Positions 28,550-36,882 of a stretch of DNA of 64,000 nt are shown here, piece after piece. Each line of letters begins with the position of its first letter. The first letter of the stretch is position 1. The notes under the pieces are model-generated. The model did not search any database. It saw nothing but the letters and a program-made list of their open reading frames with translations, and was not told the DNA's origin. This DNA comes from Legionella_C sp963803545. GTDB lineage: Bacteria; Pseudomonadota; Gammaproteobacteria; Legionellales; Legionellaceae. Position numbers and translations under genes: made by a program. The DNA is taken from NCBI GenBank assembly GCA_963803545.1, contig CAWDMX010000001.1:434001-498000 (forward strand), in the 5' to 3' direction.

Positions 28550-29490
28550 TGTTTGGTGTGTATCGGCAATTGGTTAAACGCGGAGTTTTAAGTATTAACC
28601 AGCGTAATGCGGACTATGTTTTGCGCTACAACTCCCGCAAATTATTTCCGCTTGTGGATGACAAAATTAAGACTAAGCATTTGGCAATTGCTGCGAAGAT
28701 AGCGGTACCAAAACTATACGAAACCATCGATACCGAGCATCAGATAAAAAACATTGACCGTTTATTGCTTCCTTATAATGATTTTGTCATTAAGCCGGCG
28801 CATGGGGCTGGGGGCGATGGAATATTGGTAATTACTAACAAAATTTCCGATCGCTATCGCCAAATCAATGGAAAAATGCACACCTCCCAAGAGATAAGCC
28901 ATCACCTATCCTCGTTATTATCTGGTGCTTACAGCCTTGGCGGGCATAGTGATTACGCTATTATAGAGCATCGCGTCCTTGTGGATCCGGTTTTTCAAGA
29001 CGTAAGTTATGAAGGAATTCCGGATATTCGCATCATCACTTTACTGGGCTATCCTGCAATGGCGATGGTTCGGCTCCCCACGCGCTTGTCTGCGGGTAAA
29101 GCCAACCTTCATCAGGGAGCCATTGGTGTTGGTATAAGTATTGCCACAGGAAAAACCCTGGGCGGTGTTTTTCACAACGACGCCATTGACGTTCATCCCG
29201 ATACGCTTCAAGAAATAAGCAATATTCAGGTGCCCTATTGGCAAGAAATACTAATGATTGCGGCCAAATGTTATGAGTTGACGGGCTTGGGTTATTTAGG
29301 CGTTGATATTGTCCTCGACAAATATCATGGCCCGCTGATGCTTGAGTTAAACGCACGACCGGGATTAAACATACAAATTGCAAATCGAGAAGGCGCTCAT
29401 GCACGGTATAGGAAAATTGAGGCGAATGCCTTCTGCCATAAGCTTAGCGCGGAGCAGCGTGTGGACTTTTCACGCCAGTTATTTAACTAG
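28549..29490 (+). CDS. Alpha-L-glutamate ligase-like ATP-grasp protein
   Basis: The 313-aa protein is an ATP-grasp ligase of the RimK-related group. FVIKPAHGAGGDGILVI is the ATP-binding loop, and LGYLGVDIVLD with LELNARPGLNIQIANREG forms the metal and nucleotide site. It begins GVYRQLVKRGVLSINQRNADY, typical of this subgroup. It is expected to join an amino acid to an unknown carboxylate acceptor. It is the last gene of the retropepsin/7TM operon. Confidence 0.88.
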   Translation: MFGVYRQLVKRGVLSINQRNADYVLRYNSRKLFPLVDDKIKTKHLAIAAKIAVPKLYETIDTEHQIKNIDRLLLPYNDFVIKPAHGAGGDGILVITNKISDRYRQINGKMHTSQEISHHLSSLLSGAYSLGGHSDYAIIEHRVLVDPVFQDVSYEGIPDIRIITLLGYPAMAMVRLPTRLSAGKANLHQGAIGVGISIATGKTLGGVFHNDAIDVHPDTLQEISNIQVPYWQEILMIAAKCYELTGLGYLGVDIVLDKYHGPLMLELNARPGLNIQIANREGAHARYRKIEANAFCHKLSAEQRVDFSRQLFN

Positions 29491-29827
29491 CAGTAAAACC
29501 ACTTCGCCTGTAAAAAATCATTAGAAAAAAGCGTCTGCTAAGCCAGAATAGGCCACAGAGCATCAACTATTTTTGATGCGCGGCACCATTAGGGCTCACG
29601 ATTAACAATGCGCCGCAACAATTCTACAAAAGGGGTGCGAACCTACAAATATCAAATTTATGCTACTGAAATTATTTTACTCTTATAATTTAATCGTCGC
29701 CTATTTTTCTGATTTTTTGGGGCTACAATCCCAGTTCGGACTCTTGATTAAAAAGTTCATGCTACCTAAATCCATTTCTACCTTCCAAAAAGTAGTCATC
29801 GATCAAATCCCGTTCTTTTCATGTCAA
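29491..29827. other. Gene-free spacer at the edge of the first accessory island
   Basis: No convincing gene is seen. An ORF of 66 codons on the plus strand (29660-29860) is AT-rich, has no ribosome site and runs into a dispersed repeat, so it is not called. Confidence 0.5.
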
Positions 29828-29955
29828 GCTTTTTATCGCAGTAATCTTAATACAGCCTAAAGTTGGTGATTCAATAGTTATTGCATCACTCTTGTGTCGA
29901 TACCTATAGGGCAAGCCGCGGGACGTAGGCCGGGGTGCGATTGTTAACAGTCCCT
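29828..29955 (+). repeat. Dispersed repeat, copy A
   Basis: This ~128-bp segment is repeated in the same orientation at 36883-36997. The best-conserved part runs from GATTCAATAGTTA through GCATCACTCTTGTGTCGA to CAAGCCGCGGG, and both copies end near AACAGTC. Copy A has about 12 extra bases after CCGCGGG. On the minus strand both can be read as peptides with RYRHKSDA and TIESP. It is probably a remnant of a mobile element. Confidence 0.75.
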
Positions 29956-30093
29956 GATGTGTGGACGCATGGTTTGACAAAAAAAAGACATCATAGCCAG
30001 TGCAATTACTCAGAGCTTGGTGGGTAATCGTCCCTAAAAATAATTGATGCCAAAAGTAGAATTTTCTCGTACCCTTTACGCAGGAGATTCTGC

Positions 30094-30357
30094 ATGAAAA
30101 AATCAAAATTTAGTGACAGTCAAATTATGTCGATCATCAAGCAAAGTGAAGCATGCGTACCTGTTCCAGAACTTTGTCGTGAACATGGCATGAGTTCAGC
30201 AACGTTTTATAAATGGCGTGCAAAATATGGTGGCCTGGACTTGCCGATGATGACCCGACTAAAAGAGCTCGAGTCTGAAAATGCCCGTTTGAAGAAGATG
30301 TACGCTGAAGAGCGCCTAAAATCTGAGATTCTTCGCGAGGTGCTTGAAAAAAAGTAG
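30094..30357 (+). CDS. IS3-family transposase OrfA
   Basis: The 87-aa protein carries the N-terminal helix-turn-helix (FSDSQIMSIIKQSE to HGMSSATFYKWRAKYGG) followed by a leucine zipper (LKELESENARLKKMYAEE). It ends at an A-AAA-AAG slippery heptamer (30348-30354) directly before the stop, the usual site of -1 frameshifting to make the OrfAB transposase. Confidence 0.93.
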   Translation: MKKSKFSDSQIMSIIKQSEACVPVPELCREHGMSSATFYKWRAKYGGLDLPMMTRLKELESENARLKKMYAEERLKSEILREVLEKK

Positions 30358-30395
30358 TTAAGCCATCCAGTCGAAAGCAGCTTGCACAGAAAGCC

Positions 30396-31181
30396 GTGCA
30401 GGAAAAATTTATCTCCGTACGGATGGCCTGTTGTTTATTTAGCATTAGTGAAACTTGCTATCGTTACCAATTGAAGCTGAATGATGAAAATGCTCATATT
30501 GCAGACTGGTTGTTGCGTTTGACTAAAAATAATCGCAATTGGGGTTTTGGCCTTTGTTTTTTATATTTGCGTAACGTTAAAGGTTACAAATGGAACCATA
30601 AGCGTGTTTATCGTATTTATAGAGAGCTCGAGCTGAATTTAAGAATCAAACCCAAAAAGCGGTTAATTAGGGAAAAGCCAGAGGCGCTAACGGTTCCTCA
30701 AGCAATAAACGAATGCTGGTCAATGGATTTTATGCATGATCAGTTACAAAACGGGCGTAGTTATCGTTTATTTAACGTGATTGATGACTTCAATCGAGAA
30801 GGCCTTACCATTGAAGCTGACTTCTCTTTGCCTGCTGAGCGTGTGATTAGGGCGCTTGATCAGGTTATTGAGTGGCGTGGTAAGCCTTTTCAGATACGTT
30901 GTGATAATGGACCTGAATATATCAGTCACTTGCTTACACAATGGGCTGAAAAACACAAAATAACGCTATTGTTTATTCAGCCAGGCAACCCACAACAAAA
31001 TGCCTATGTTGAGCGTTATAACAGAACCGTACGATATGATTGGTTAAACCAGTATTTATTTAGTACGATCGAGGAAGTTCAGAATATGGCCACAAAATGG
31101 TTGTGGTCTTATAACAACGAACGGCCTAACATGGCAATTGGAGGTATACCGCCCAGACAAAAACTGAAATTAGTAGCTTAG
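30396..31181 (+). CDS. IS3-family transposase OrfB (DDE integrase core)
   Basis: The protein is 261 aa from the internal ATG, but functional transposase is probably the OrfAB fusion made by -1 frameshift at 30348-30354; the two frames are compatible. The catalytic triad is visible as MDFMHD (first D), CDNGPEYIS (second D) and NAYVERYNRT (E). The ending YNNERPNMAIGGIPP is typical. Confidence 0.93.
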   Translation: MQEKFISVRMACCLFSISETCYRYQLKLNDENAHIADWLLRLTKNNRNWGFGLCFLYLRNVKGYKWNHKRVYRIYRELELNLRIKPKKRLIREKPEALTVPQAINECWSMDFMHDQLQNGRSYRLFNVIDDFNREGLTIEADFSLPAERVIRALDQVIEWRGKPFQIRCDNGPEYISHLLTQWAEKHKITLLFIQPGNPQQNAYVERYNRTVRYDWLNQYLFSTIEEVQNMATKWLWSYNNERPNMAIGGIPPRQKLKLVA

Positions 31182-31366
31182 TTTCTACTTTTAGCGTCAG
31201 TTAAAAATGGGGGGATTACCGGTGGGCAGCGTTATAAGCGGAATCTGGGGTGGGCAATGCGTGCTCGGAAAATGTCACGGCAAAAGTAGGGGGTTTAATC
31301 GGTTGTGGCATCCTCAACAAAATGGCCCGTCTTAGAATGCTTGATAGCCTTCGCGTAACCCAGGTA

Positions 31367-31406
31367 GGCTTATTGAAAACAGGGCCGATGGTAGTGGAAC
31401 AAAGCC
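31367..31406 (+). repeat. 40-bp dispersed repeat, copy 1
   Basis: GGCTTATTGAAAACAGGG...GAACAAAGCC recurs in inverted orientation at 33386-33425 with three mismatches in 40. The two copies flank the glycosyltransferase gene at 31546-33264 as an inverted pair. The ends GGCTT...AAGCC or AAAGCC resemble ends of IS5-like elements, so they may be remnants. Confidence 0.7.
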
Positions 31407-31545
31407 ACAGCGTGTTGACGTTCAATAAGCTAAGGAAATTTGGAGTTTAGCCGCCTTAGGCCTTAAATTTAACAATAAGGCTTATTTGCATCTTTTTAGG
31501 TTAAGCGGACGGTGCCGCTTAAATGGCTAAAGTCGTGTTAAAGCC

Positions 31546-33264
31546 TTATGCAGGTTTTTGCTTTGTTAGGTTTAGTGCGTCAGTATTATCAAGCATTAAT
31601 TCACGAGCATGCCGACTAAAAAAACGGGCGTTTCTAATCAGTGTCATAGTTTGACTTCTACCCAGGCTTGCTTCGAGGCTTGGCGTTTCTTCTTCTGAAA
31701 TTTTAATTGCATCAAAACGCGAACAATTAAACGTTGTTCCTTCTTCATTAAAACAACTTTTAATTGCAGTTAAGGCGGTGACTTTAGCTTGACGTTGGGT
31801 GCGACGATAGCTACCAAAAAACCCATTTAAATCGCTGTTAATTTTGTCAATATGCTTATCCACTTTTTGCTGTAAAACATGATAGTTCCAACGCAAACGC
31901 TCAATATTTTCCCTTATTTCTTCTTCGCGCTCTTCGGTCGCCTTTACTCCTTCATCAAGCCATGATAAATCGTTTATTGTACCTACTGTTGTATGACTCA
32001 TTAATGTATTTGCTTGGCTTGATGATGCATGAAAAGGAAGACTGTTGTTAGATAAAAACGCTTTATCCAACCCATAGTGGGCGAATGAAAAAGGCTTAAC
32101 TTCCGAATCTAGCTCTTTTTGTGCAAAGCGTGTTTTTTTAAACAAAGCTAAACCTGTAACATGGGGGCCTGTAAAATACATCACACTCACTTTTAACATT
32201 TGCATACGGCTATTGTTTCGATAAAATGTGAGTAACTCTTCATCGGTTTTTAAAAGTAGATTTTTTACTGCATGATAATTTTTAGGAATAAAAATTCTAC
32301 CGATAATATTTACTGATTTTTTTAGTTCTTGTCGGTAAAATTCTGCTCCTTGTGCAATTTTCTGCTCAGGGGTAAAATGTCTATTTTGTCTATTTTGTTC
32401 AATTTGGCCCATCGTCCGCATAAATTCAAGGTAATTTTCATTACTTGCATGATATTTTATTATTTCAGCGCGAAGTTGATAAATCGTTTTATTGTTAGCA
32501 ATAGGAAGAACGTACTGATTTAAACAGTTAATGTTTGCATCACTCTTAAGTGCCATTTCACGTGCTATCTCTTTCTTGTCAAATTGTCCACGGTTGAGGA
32601 ATATCTTACTGAATTCAAATACGGCGCCTTCAACCATCTGCGCAATTGGCAGCTCTTGGCAACGAGAGTAAATCATGCGCTGTACTTCTTGTAGTTTTTT
32701 TAAAGCCGCCTCGGCATCAACTATTGCAATAATATCGTTATTAATGAGAATAGACTCCTTATCATCAAAGAGCATAGACGTAATAAAAGCTGGCTTAATG
32801 CTCCCTAAACTAATTAATAATGGTTGCTCAACATCGATTGTTTCAGCTAAACCTTGGGTATTAATAGCAGTATCAAAGTCTGCATACGTACCAAGCGTAT
32901 AGACGGGCTTTAACCAGCGTAAAATATCACTTGCTGCGGCAGGATTCCCTCCCTTACCGTCATTAAAACGTTTAATTTCAGCCTCATAAATCTTTAGTAA
33001 ATTCCGCTCTTCGGTGGTTTGACACGTCTCTTTCAACTCAGCAAAATCATACGCTATGAGGTTATATCGTATACAAAAGTCGGTTAAGTTTTCCTGGGCT
33101 TTTTTTGTGAGGAGTCTGCTGTCATAAATAAAATTAATTTTATCATCAGGATTAGTTGTTCTCATTTTGACTAAACGCAGTTGATTTTCAAGGTTCAAAA
33201 ATACATTTTCATTTTTGCTAAGCCAAATCTTTACGTGGCGATGGGGATTAAATTGATACGTCAT
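31546..33264 (-). CDS. TcdA/TcdB-type glycosyltransferase, effector candidate
   Basis: The 572-aa protein has an N-terminal region matching the large clostridial toxin and Legionella SetA/Lgt-type glycosyltransferases. NPDDKINFIYDSRLL (residues about 38-52) corresponds to the sugar-nucleotide strand, ASDILRW (111-117) to the conserved SDILR helix, and YADFD (127-131) to the DxD metal site. Such enzymes glycosylate host GTPases. The C-terminal 250 residues are helical with coiled-coil character (EEREEEIRENIERLRWNYHV) and are not assigned. It is monocistronic and flanked by inverted 40-bp repeats. Export and target are inference. Confidence 0.7.
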   Translation of the reverse strand: MTYQFNPHRHVKIWLSKNENVFLNLENQLRLVKMRTTNPDDKINFIYDSRLLTKKAQENLTDFCIRYNLIAYDFAELKETCQTTEERNLLKIYEAEIKRFNDGKGGNPAAASDILRWLKPVYTLGTYADFDTAINTQGLAETIDVEQPLLISLGSIKPAFITSMLFDDKESILINNDIIAIVDAEAALKKLQEVQRMIYSRCQELPIAQMVEGAVFEFSKIFLNRGQFDKKEIAREMALKSDANINCLNQYVLPIANNKTIYQLRAEIIKYHASNENYLEFMRTMGQIEQNRQNRHFTPEQKIAQGAEFYRQELKKSVNIIGRIFIPKNYHAVKNLLLKTDEELLTFYRNNSRMQMLKVSVMYFTGPHVTGLALFKKTRFAQKELDSEVKPFSFAHYGLDKAFLSNNSLPFHASSSQANTLMSHTTVGTINDLSWLDEGVKATEEREEEIRENIERLRWNYHVLQQKVDKHIDKINSDLNGFFGSYRRTQRQAKVTALTAIKSCFNEEGTTFNCSRFDAIKISEEETPSLEASLGRSQTMTLIRNARFFSRHARELMLDNTDALNLTKQKPA

Positions 33265-33367
33265 AATTTAAAACTTATTGTTTATTAAAAGAGCTTTATT
33301 ATAAGTAAAACTCAAAAAAACACAACAATAATTTTTAGAACCTTATAAAGAGGGTTCTGTCGCAAAA

Positions 33368-33457
33368 GAATTTCTGATAGGAAAGGGCTTTGTTGCGCTA
33401 CCATCGGCCTTGTTTTCAATAAGCCGATTGAGGCGACGCCAAAACTATCAGGAATTC
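33368..33457. repeat. Short inverted-repeat module (possible MITE or IS remnant)
   Basis: GAATTTCTGATAG (33368-33380) and CTATCAGGAATTC (33445-33457) are inverted copies with one mismatch, 64 bases apart. The 40-bp repeat copy 2 lies between them. The 90-bp unit could be a miniature element or IS ends brought together by deletion. Confidence 0.5.
33386..33425 (-). repeat. 40-bp dispersed repeat, copy 2 (inverted)
   Basis: This is the inverted partner of 31367-31406, with 37 of 40 bases identical by eye. It lies just upstream of the glycosyltransferase gene. Confidence 0.7.
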
Positions 33458-33701
33458 CAAAACTGATCATTTTATTGAGGACGCCACACTCGTTTATAAA
33501 CGCGTGCTTTTATTGTGATATTTTTCCACAGAGCCGAGACCCCGTCTATGGAAGTCGGGTTTTTCTTGTTTTTCGTGGCACTGTTATGGTGTTTGTACGT
33601 AAGCACCCAAAATCTTATTTTTATTGCATACGCGCCACTCCCAACGGTGTGGCGGTTAACAATCGTTGAAAACAGACCGCGCTACCCCAACCTTCTTTCC
33701 A

Positions 33702-35369
33702 TTATAATTGAGCAGTCTTCTCGTCTCGTTTAGAGACATCCTTTGCACGGATTTGCGGTTGCGCCGGAGAAAATAGACCCAGCGAGGTTCTTATCACCGC
33801 GCTGCAATACTTTTGATAGCCCCGAGACTCGCAAACCTCTTTTTGAAAAGAGGGCAGCGTTGTTAAGTCGGCATGTATTCCCGCCTCAATAAAGCGCGTG
33901 AATCGGGGGTCTTTTCGATCATCATAAAGGCTACTAAATTCATCAAACAAACGGGCGCTTACTTGGCTTTTGATAACCTCCCAAATACTCTCTATGCCTT
34001 GCGTTTTAAGGTGGTTAACCTGTCGCGTAAACGCCGTTAATGCATCCGCTGTGGAGGGGGTTGCTCTGGCTGCCAAATAATGCACAACTTCTTCCTTAAC
34101 AACAAGTGGAAGTTTTAAAGCGGCCAATTGGGGCGTGATGTATTCAATCCTAACATCCGGGTGTACGCCATTTAGTTTTTCAAGTAATTTATTAAACGCG
34201 CCACCAGAACATATAAATAGATCCTCCCCAGACAAATCAAGACCGGTTGCAGACAGATTGTATCCTCGTTGAATTTCATAGAGTCCTTCAATGAAACATT
34301 CTTTAGCTTCCGCCAAGTCCGCCGTTCGTTTTTCATCATCATGAAGAGCGAACCACGTAAGCGTCAGTAACTGTCGTGTACTTATGCCGGAGGCACTGTC
34401 CGTATAGGCGTATTCTTGGGACGCCAATCGTTTAGCGCAACGCTTAGCTGCTTCGTATTTTGGATTGCCGTCTGGTAGTGCATTAATGGTTTCAAGGATA
34501 GCGTTCATCACGCGGTCTACGCTTGGAAAATCTCTTATTTGGGAATACCGGTTAAGAAGCCTCAACGCCGAGGCGGACACCGTGCGGTGCACGCTGGTGG
34601 TATGGGTGCTTTGGTCATTATTTATGTAAACCGCTGCGGCTGTATTTGGAGACTCATTTTGAAGGTGTTCATCCATAATTTGTTGAATCGTTAACCCTCC
34701 ATTTCTCAGTCTTTGCCGCGTTTCATCGTCTGCTAAGGCGCGTCGTTGGCGGGCATTAAATTGCCGCGTTTGATCGAGCGTAATAATGCCCTCAACAATC
34801 AATTCGCGGATGGGCTCGCTTTCCAAGGCTTCTCGCTGGTCGAAACTAAGTTGCAGCAGCTGTTCTATAGTCAGGATACCCCTGACCATTAATTCACGGA
34901 TGGAGTTGCTTTCTAAGGCTAGTCGTTGGTGGGCATCCAGTTGTAGTAGTTGTTCTACGGCAAGCGTACCCTCAATAATCAACTTTCGGATGGGCTCGTT
35001 TTCCAAGGCCAGTCGTTGGTGTAAACGAAGTTGCAACAACTGCTCTGTTGTAATAGTACCTGTAGAAATCAATGCGCGGATGGGTTTGTTTTCCAAGGCT
35101 TGCCGTTGGTCGTAACCAAATTGAAGCAGTTGGTCTATTGTCACGATACCTTTAGTTATCAATCTGCGTATGGGTTTGCTTTCTAAGGCTTTTCGTTGGT
35201 TAAAAGAAAGTTGCAGCAGTTGTTGTATGCTAATAAACCCTTGCGTTATCAATCGGCGAATGGGTTCGCTTTTCAACGCTTGCCGTTGTTCTTTACTTAA
35301 TCTTTTGGCTCGATGGGGTGCGGTAATATTTTTTTCAACGCAGCTCGGAATGGCCGATGGACGTGGCAT
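33702..35369 (-). CDS. Protein with seven 30-residue helical repeats, effector-like
   Basis: The 555-aa protein is of unknown function. After a short basic N-terminus, residues 24-233 are seven consecutive 30-residue repeats with consensus LSxxQRxALExxPIRxLIxxGxxTIxQLLQ (x variable), likely forming an alpha-solenoid for protein or nucleic acid binding. The last repeat is divergent. Residues about 260-555 form a non-repetitive, mostly helical domain that is not recognised; it contains LDLSGEDLFICSGGAFNKLLE. No signal peptide or membrane helix is seen. It stands alone in an IS-rich island, suggesting horizontal acquisition. The repeats differ from TAL and ankyrin repeats. Confidence 0.7.
   Translation of the reverse strand: MPRPSAIPSCVEKNITAPHRAKRLSKEQRQALKSEPIRRLITQGFISIQQLLQLSFNQRKALESKPIRRLITKGIVTIDQLLQFGYDQRQALENKPIRALISTGTITTEQLLQLRLHQRLALENEPIRKLIIEGTLAVEQLLQLDAHQRLALESNSIRELMVRGILTIEQLLQLSFDQREALESEPIRELIVEGIITLDQTRQFNARQRRALADDETRQRLRNGGLTIQQIMDEHLQNESPNTAAAVYINNDQSTHTTSVHRTVSASALRLLNRYSQIRDFPSVDRVMNAILETINALPDGNPKYEAAKRCAKRLASQEYAYTDSASGISTRQLLTLTWFALHDDEKRTADLAEAKECFIEGLYEIQRGYNLSATGLDLSGEDLFICSGGAFNKLLEKLNGVHPDVRIEYITPQLAALKLPLVVKEEVVHYLAARATPSTADALTAFTRQVNHLKTQGIESIWEVIKSQVSARLFDEFSSLYDDRKDPRFTRFIEAGIHADLTTLPSFQKEVCESRGYQKYCSAVIRTSLGLFSPAQPQIRAKDVSKRDEKTAQL
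34671..35300 (-). repeat. Seven tandem 90-bp coding repeats
   Basis: This is the DNA for residues 24-233 of the repeat protein. Units are 90 bp with no spacers. Units 1-6 are close at the protein level and unit 7 is degenerate. High similarity at DNA level (for example repeated CGTTGGT and GGATGGG blocks) suggests unequal crossing-over has shaped the array. Confidence 0.85.
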
Positions 35370-35418
35370 AGTTGACTCTCGTAATAGTGGTTATAAAAAA
35401 ATCCTAAAAAAATATATG

Positions 35419-35451
35419 ACGCGTTTCTTTTAGCAATCAAAAGGAACGCGT
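35419..35451. promoter_or_regulatory. Hairpin upstream of the repeat-protein gene
   Basis: ACGCGTTTCTTTT (35419-35431) and AAAAGGAACGCGT (35439-35451) form a 13-bp stem with one mismatch and a 7-base loop. It lies 50 bases before the repeat-protein start. Read on the minus strand it is followed by a T-rich stretch, so it could be a terminator or a leader hairpin. Confidence 0.45.
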
Positions 35452-35528
35452 GCGTCTCATTGGCTTCGAATACTTGTCCTTTGCGGTTATAATATTTATT
35501 GCGACTGCGCCCTTTGGAGGATCTTGAA

Positions 35529-36235
35529 TTATCGACAAAACTCTACGAACGCGGTTGTCTTCATGCTCCCCAAGTCACGACCTGCAAGATTTTTAGCAGA
35601 TGGTCTATCCGCCAAAGCCTCCTCTAGCGTGATTTTGAATTGATCCAAGGCTTTTTTAGGCTCATCGGCGTAAACAATTTCGTTGACCCCATCAATCTGG
35701 GCCTCTGCATTACTAGGCTCTATGAGGCAACCAACGGTCATTTCGGGTTGTTTGTTTTTAAGGCGACAACGAATTGGTTTTTCCCATGCCTTCAACACTG
35801 GAGCTGGCGTACAAAAACGAAAACCGACAGGAATCGTCACCAGCTCGCTAACAAAAAGCAAAAAAATGAATTCTTGGCCATTAAACCAACCGCCTGTTTT
35901 TTTGTCTTTGATCTAATGAACACCAACTATTTTGGAAATATTACGAGAACGCATTTTGTCTGAGTCATCCAACATCAACACACTTTTTTTAATTGCGTAA
36001 GGGATAACACGCGAGCCACGCTGGCCCTGAGAAAACAGAACCAGGGCATGCTCGCACGGCGAAATATGCACCGCAGCCGATTTACCTTAAATTCACCCAA
36101 ACTACGTTTTGCAAATGCAACCCAATTGAAGCTGTTTGTGACCGCCAGTCCGATTAATACAGTCTTAAGCCATTTACTCTGACTTTTCGTTAGACCATCT
36201 GCTGTAACAGGAGACCGACCCTCAAAATGCACCAA
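35529..36235 (-). pseudogene. Decayed DDE transposase (IS4-like)
   Basis: Reading the minus strand, one frame gives VIPYAIKKSVLMLDDSDK, then after a few residues an in-frame TAG, then IKDKKTGGWFNGQEF and FVSELVTIPVGFRF. The order and spacing match IS4-like transposases, with LDDSD holding the first catalytic aspartate. The upstream 36235-35975 portion is in another frame, so there is at least one frameshift and one nonsense mutation, and the C-terminal half is missing. It is a dead remnant. Confidence 0.7.
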
Positions 36236-36286
36236 ATCATCTAAATTAAAAACTGCGGAACCGAGTTTAGATTAAATAGATCCATT

Positions 36287-36685
36287 CTATTTTATTTTTT
36301 GACAGCTTGTTGAGTCGCCGTCTTTACAAATGATTTCACAAACCCCAAGAGCATTAATGTTAATGGTATTAATCTGCTCTGCATTATAGACAGCAGAAGA
36401 ACATTGATGCCTTAAATTATTAGAACTAACACATTTATTTGCCAATCGTGCAACGCAATTATCGGAATAAATTTTTACACCGTCTCTATCGCTACCTTTT
36501 GGCCTATAAGTCGTTGATTTATTTGTTCTAAGTACATAGGGGTAACCATGCTTATTTTCGTTGGTAACTCTAAAATAAATATTTTTTCCTGTATTGTTTT
36601 TTATTTTAATAGTATCGGCATTGCCAAGGGATAATAATGAACAAGACAAGATTATTCCTAAACTAATTTTCAATAATAGATTCAT
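36287..36685 (-). CDS. Small secreted cysteine-containing protein
   Basis: The 132-aa protein starts MNLLLKISLGIILSCSLLSLGNA, a typical signal peptide. The mature ~110 residues are polar, with TIKIKNNTGKNIYFRVTNE (a beta-rich opening) and seven cysteines, mostly in the second half (NCVARLANKC, HQCSS, GVCEIICKDG), implying disulfides. The ATG at 36685 is preferred over a TTG at 36694. Family and function are unknown. Its location in the accessory island suggests an environment- or host-related role. Confidence 0.65.
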   Translation of the reverse strand: MNLLLKISLGIILSCSLLSLGNADTIKIKNNTGKNIYFRVTNENKHGYPYVLRTNKSTTYRPKGSDRDGVKIYSDNCVARLANKCVSSNNLRHQCSSAVYNAEQINTININALGVCEIICKDGDSTSCQKIK

Positions 36686-36817
36686 AGTGGCCAAAAATTA
36701 ATAAAACGAGCGCTATTATAGAACAGGTTTAAAAGTAACGCCATATAAACTGATATAACACGCACGACGGTCCCATCTTACAATTGATTGATTAGTTGAT
36801 GGTGAAGGGTTTAACTT

Positions 36818-36876
36818 CCAATCCCCAATCCCCAATCCCCAATCCCCAATCCCCAATCCCCAATCCCCAATCCCCA
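36818..36876. repeat. Tandem repeat of the heptamer CCCCAAT (GGGGATT), about 8 copies
   Basis: About 58 bases consist of perfect 7-bp units. The minus strand reads (GGGGATT)n, which can form a G-quadruplex, and the pattern resembles telomeric repeats in form only. An ORF across it encodes a PQSPIPN peptide repeat but has no other support. Copy number is probably variable by slippage. Confidence 0.9.
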
Positions 36877-36882
36877 GGGCAC

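Larger units (their letters stand above)
30023..31220 (+). mobile_element. IS3-family insertion sequence (IS407-like), complete
   Basis: The 1198-bp element has imperfect terminal inverted repeats of about 40 bp: the left end starts GGTAATCGTCCC and the right end, read inward, starts GGTAATCCCCCC; both reach CTAAAAGTAGAA or CCAAAAGTAGAA. It is flanked by a 4-bp direct repeat, GGTG (30019-30022 and 31221-31224), as expected for this group. Both transposase ORFs are intact, so it is potentially active. Confidence 0.9.
29819..31425 (-). pseudogene. 134-codon ORF of unknown function interrupted by an IS3-family element
   Basis: If the IS (30023-31220) and one GGTG copy are removed, minus-strand frames 31425-31225 and 30022-29819 join exactly into 135 codons. 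The junction reads SAYNAAHQALSNCTGYDV. The product is not recognised, and part of it is the dispersed repeat, so the ORF may itself be derived from an older mobile element rather than be a cellular gene. Confidence 0.45.
33265..33701. other. Gene-free spacer with remnant repeats
   Basis: The region holds the second 40-bp repeat, a 13-bp inverted repeat pair and a stretch beginning GGGTTCTGTCGCAAAAG near 33353, which resembles an IS terminus. Short ORFs at 33475-33733 look spurious. Confidence 0.5.

Noticed and set aside
34671..35300. CRISPR array
   Set aside because: The 90-bp units are contiguous, coding and without spacers; they encode protein repeats.
36818..36876. Telomere of a linear replicon
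   Set aside because: The array is internal, with ordinary genes on both sides, so the telomere-like appearance is superficial.
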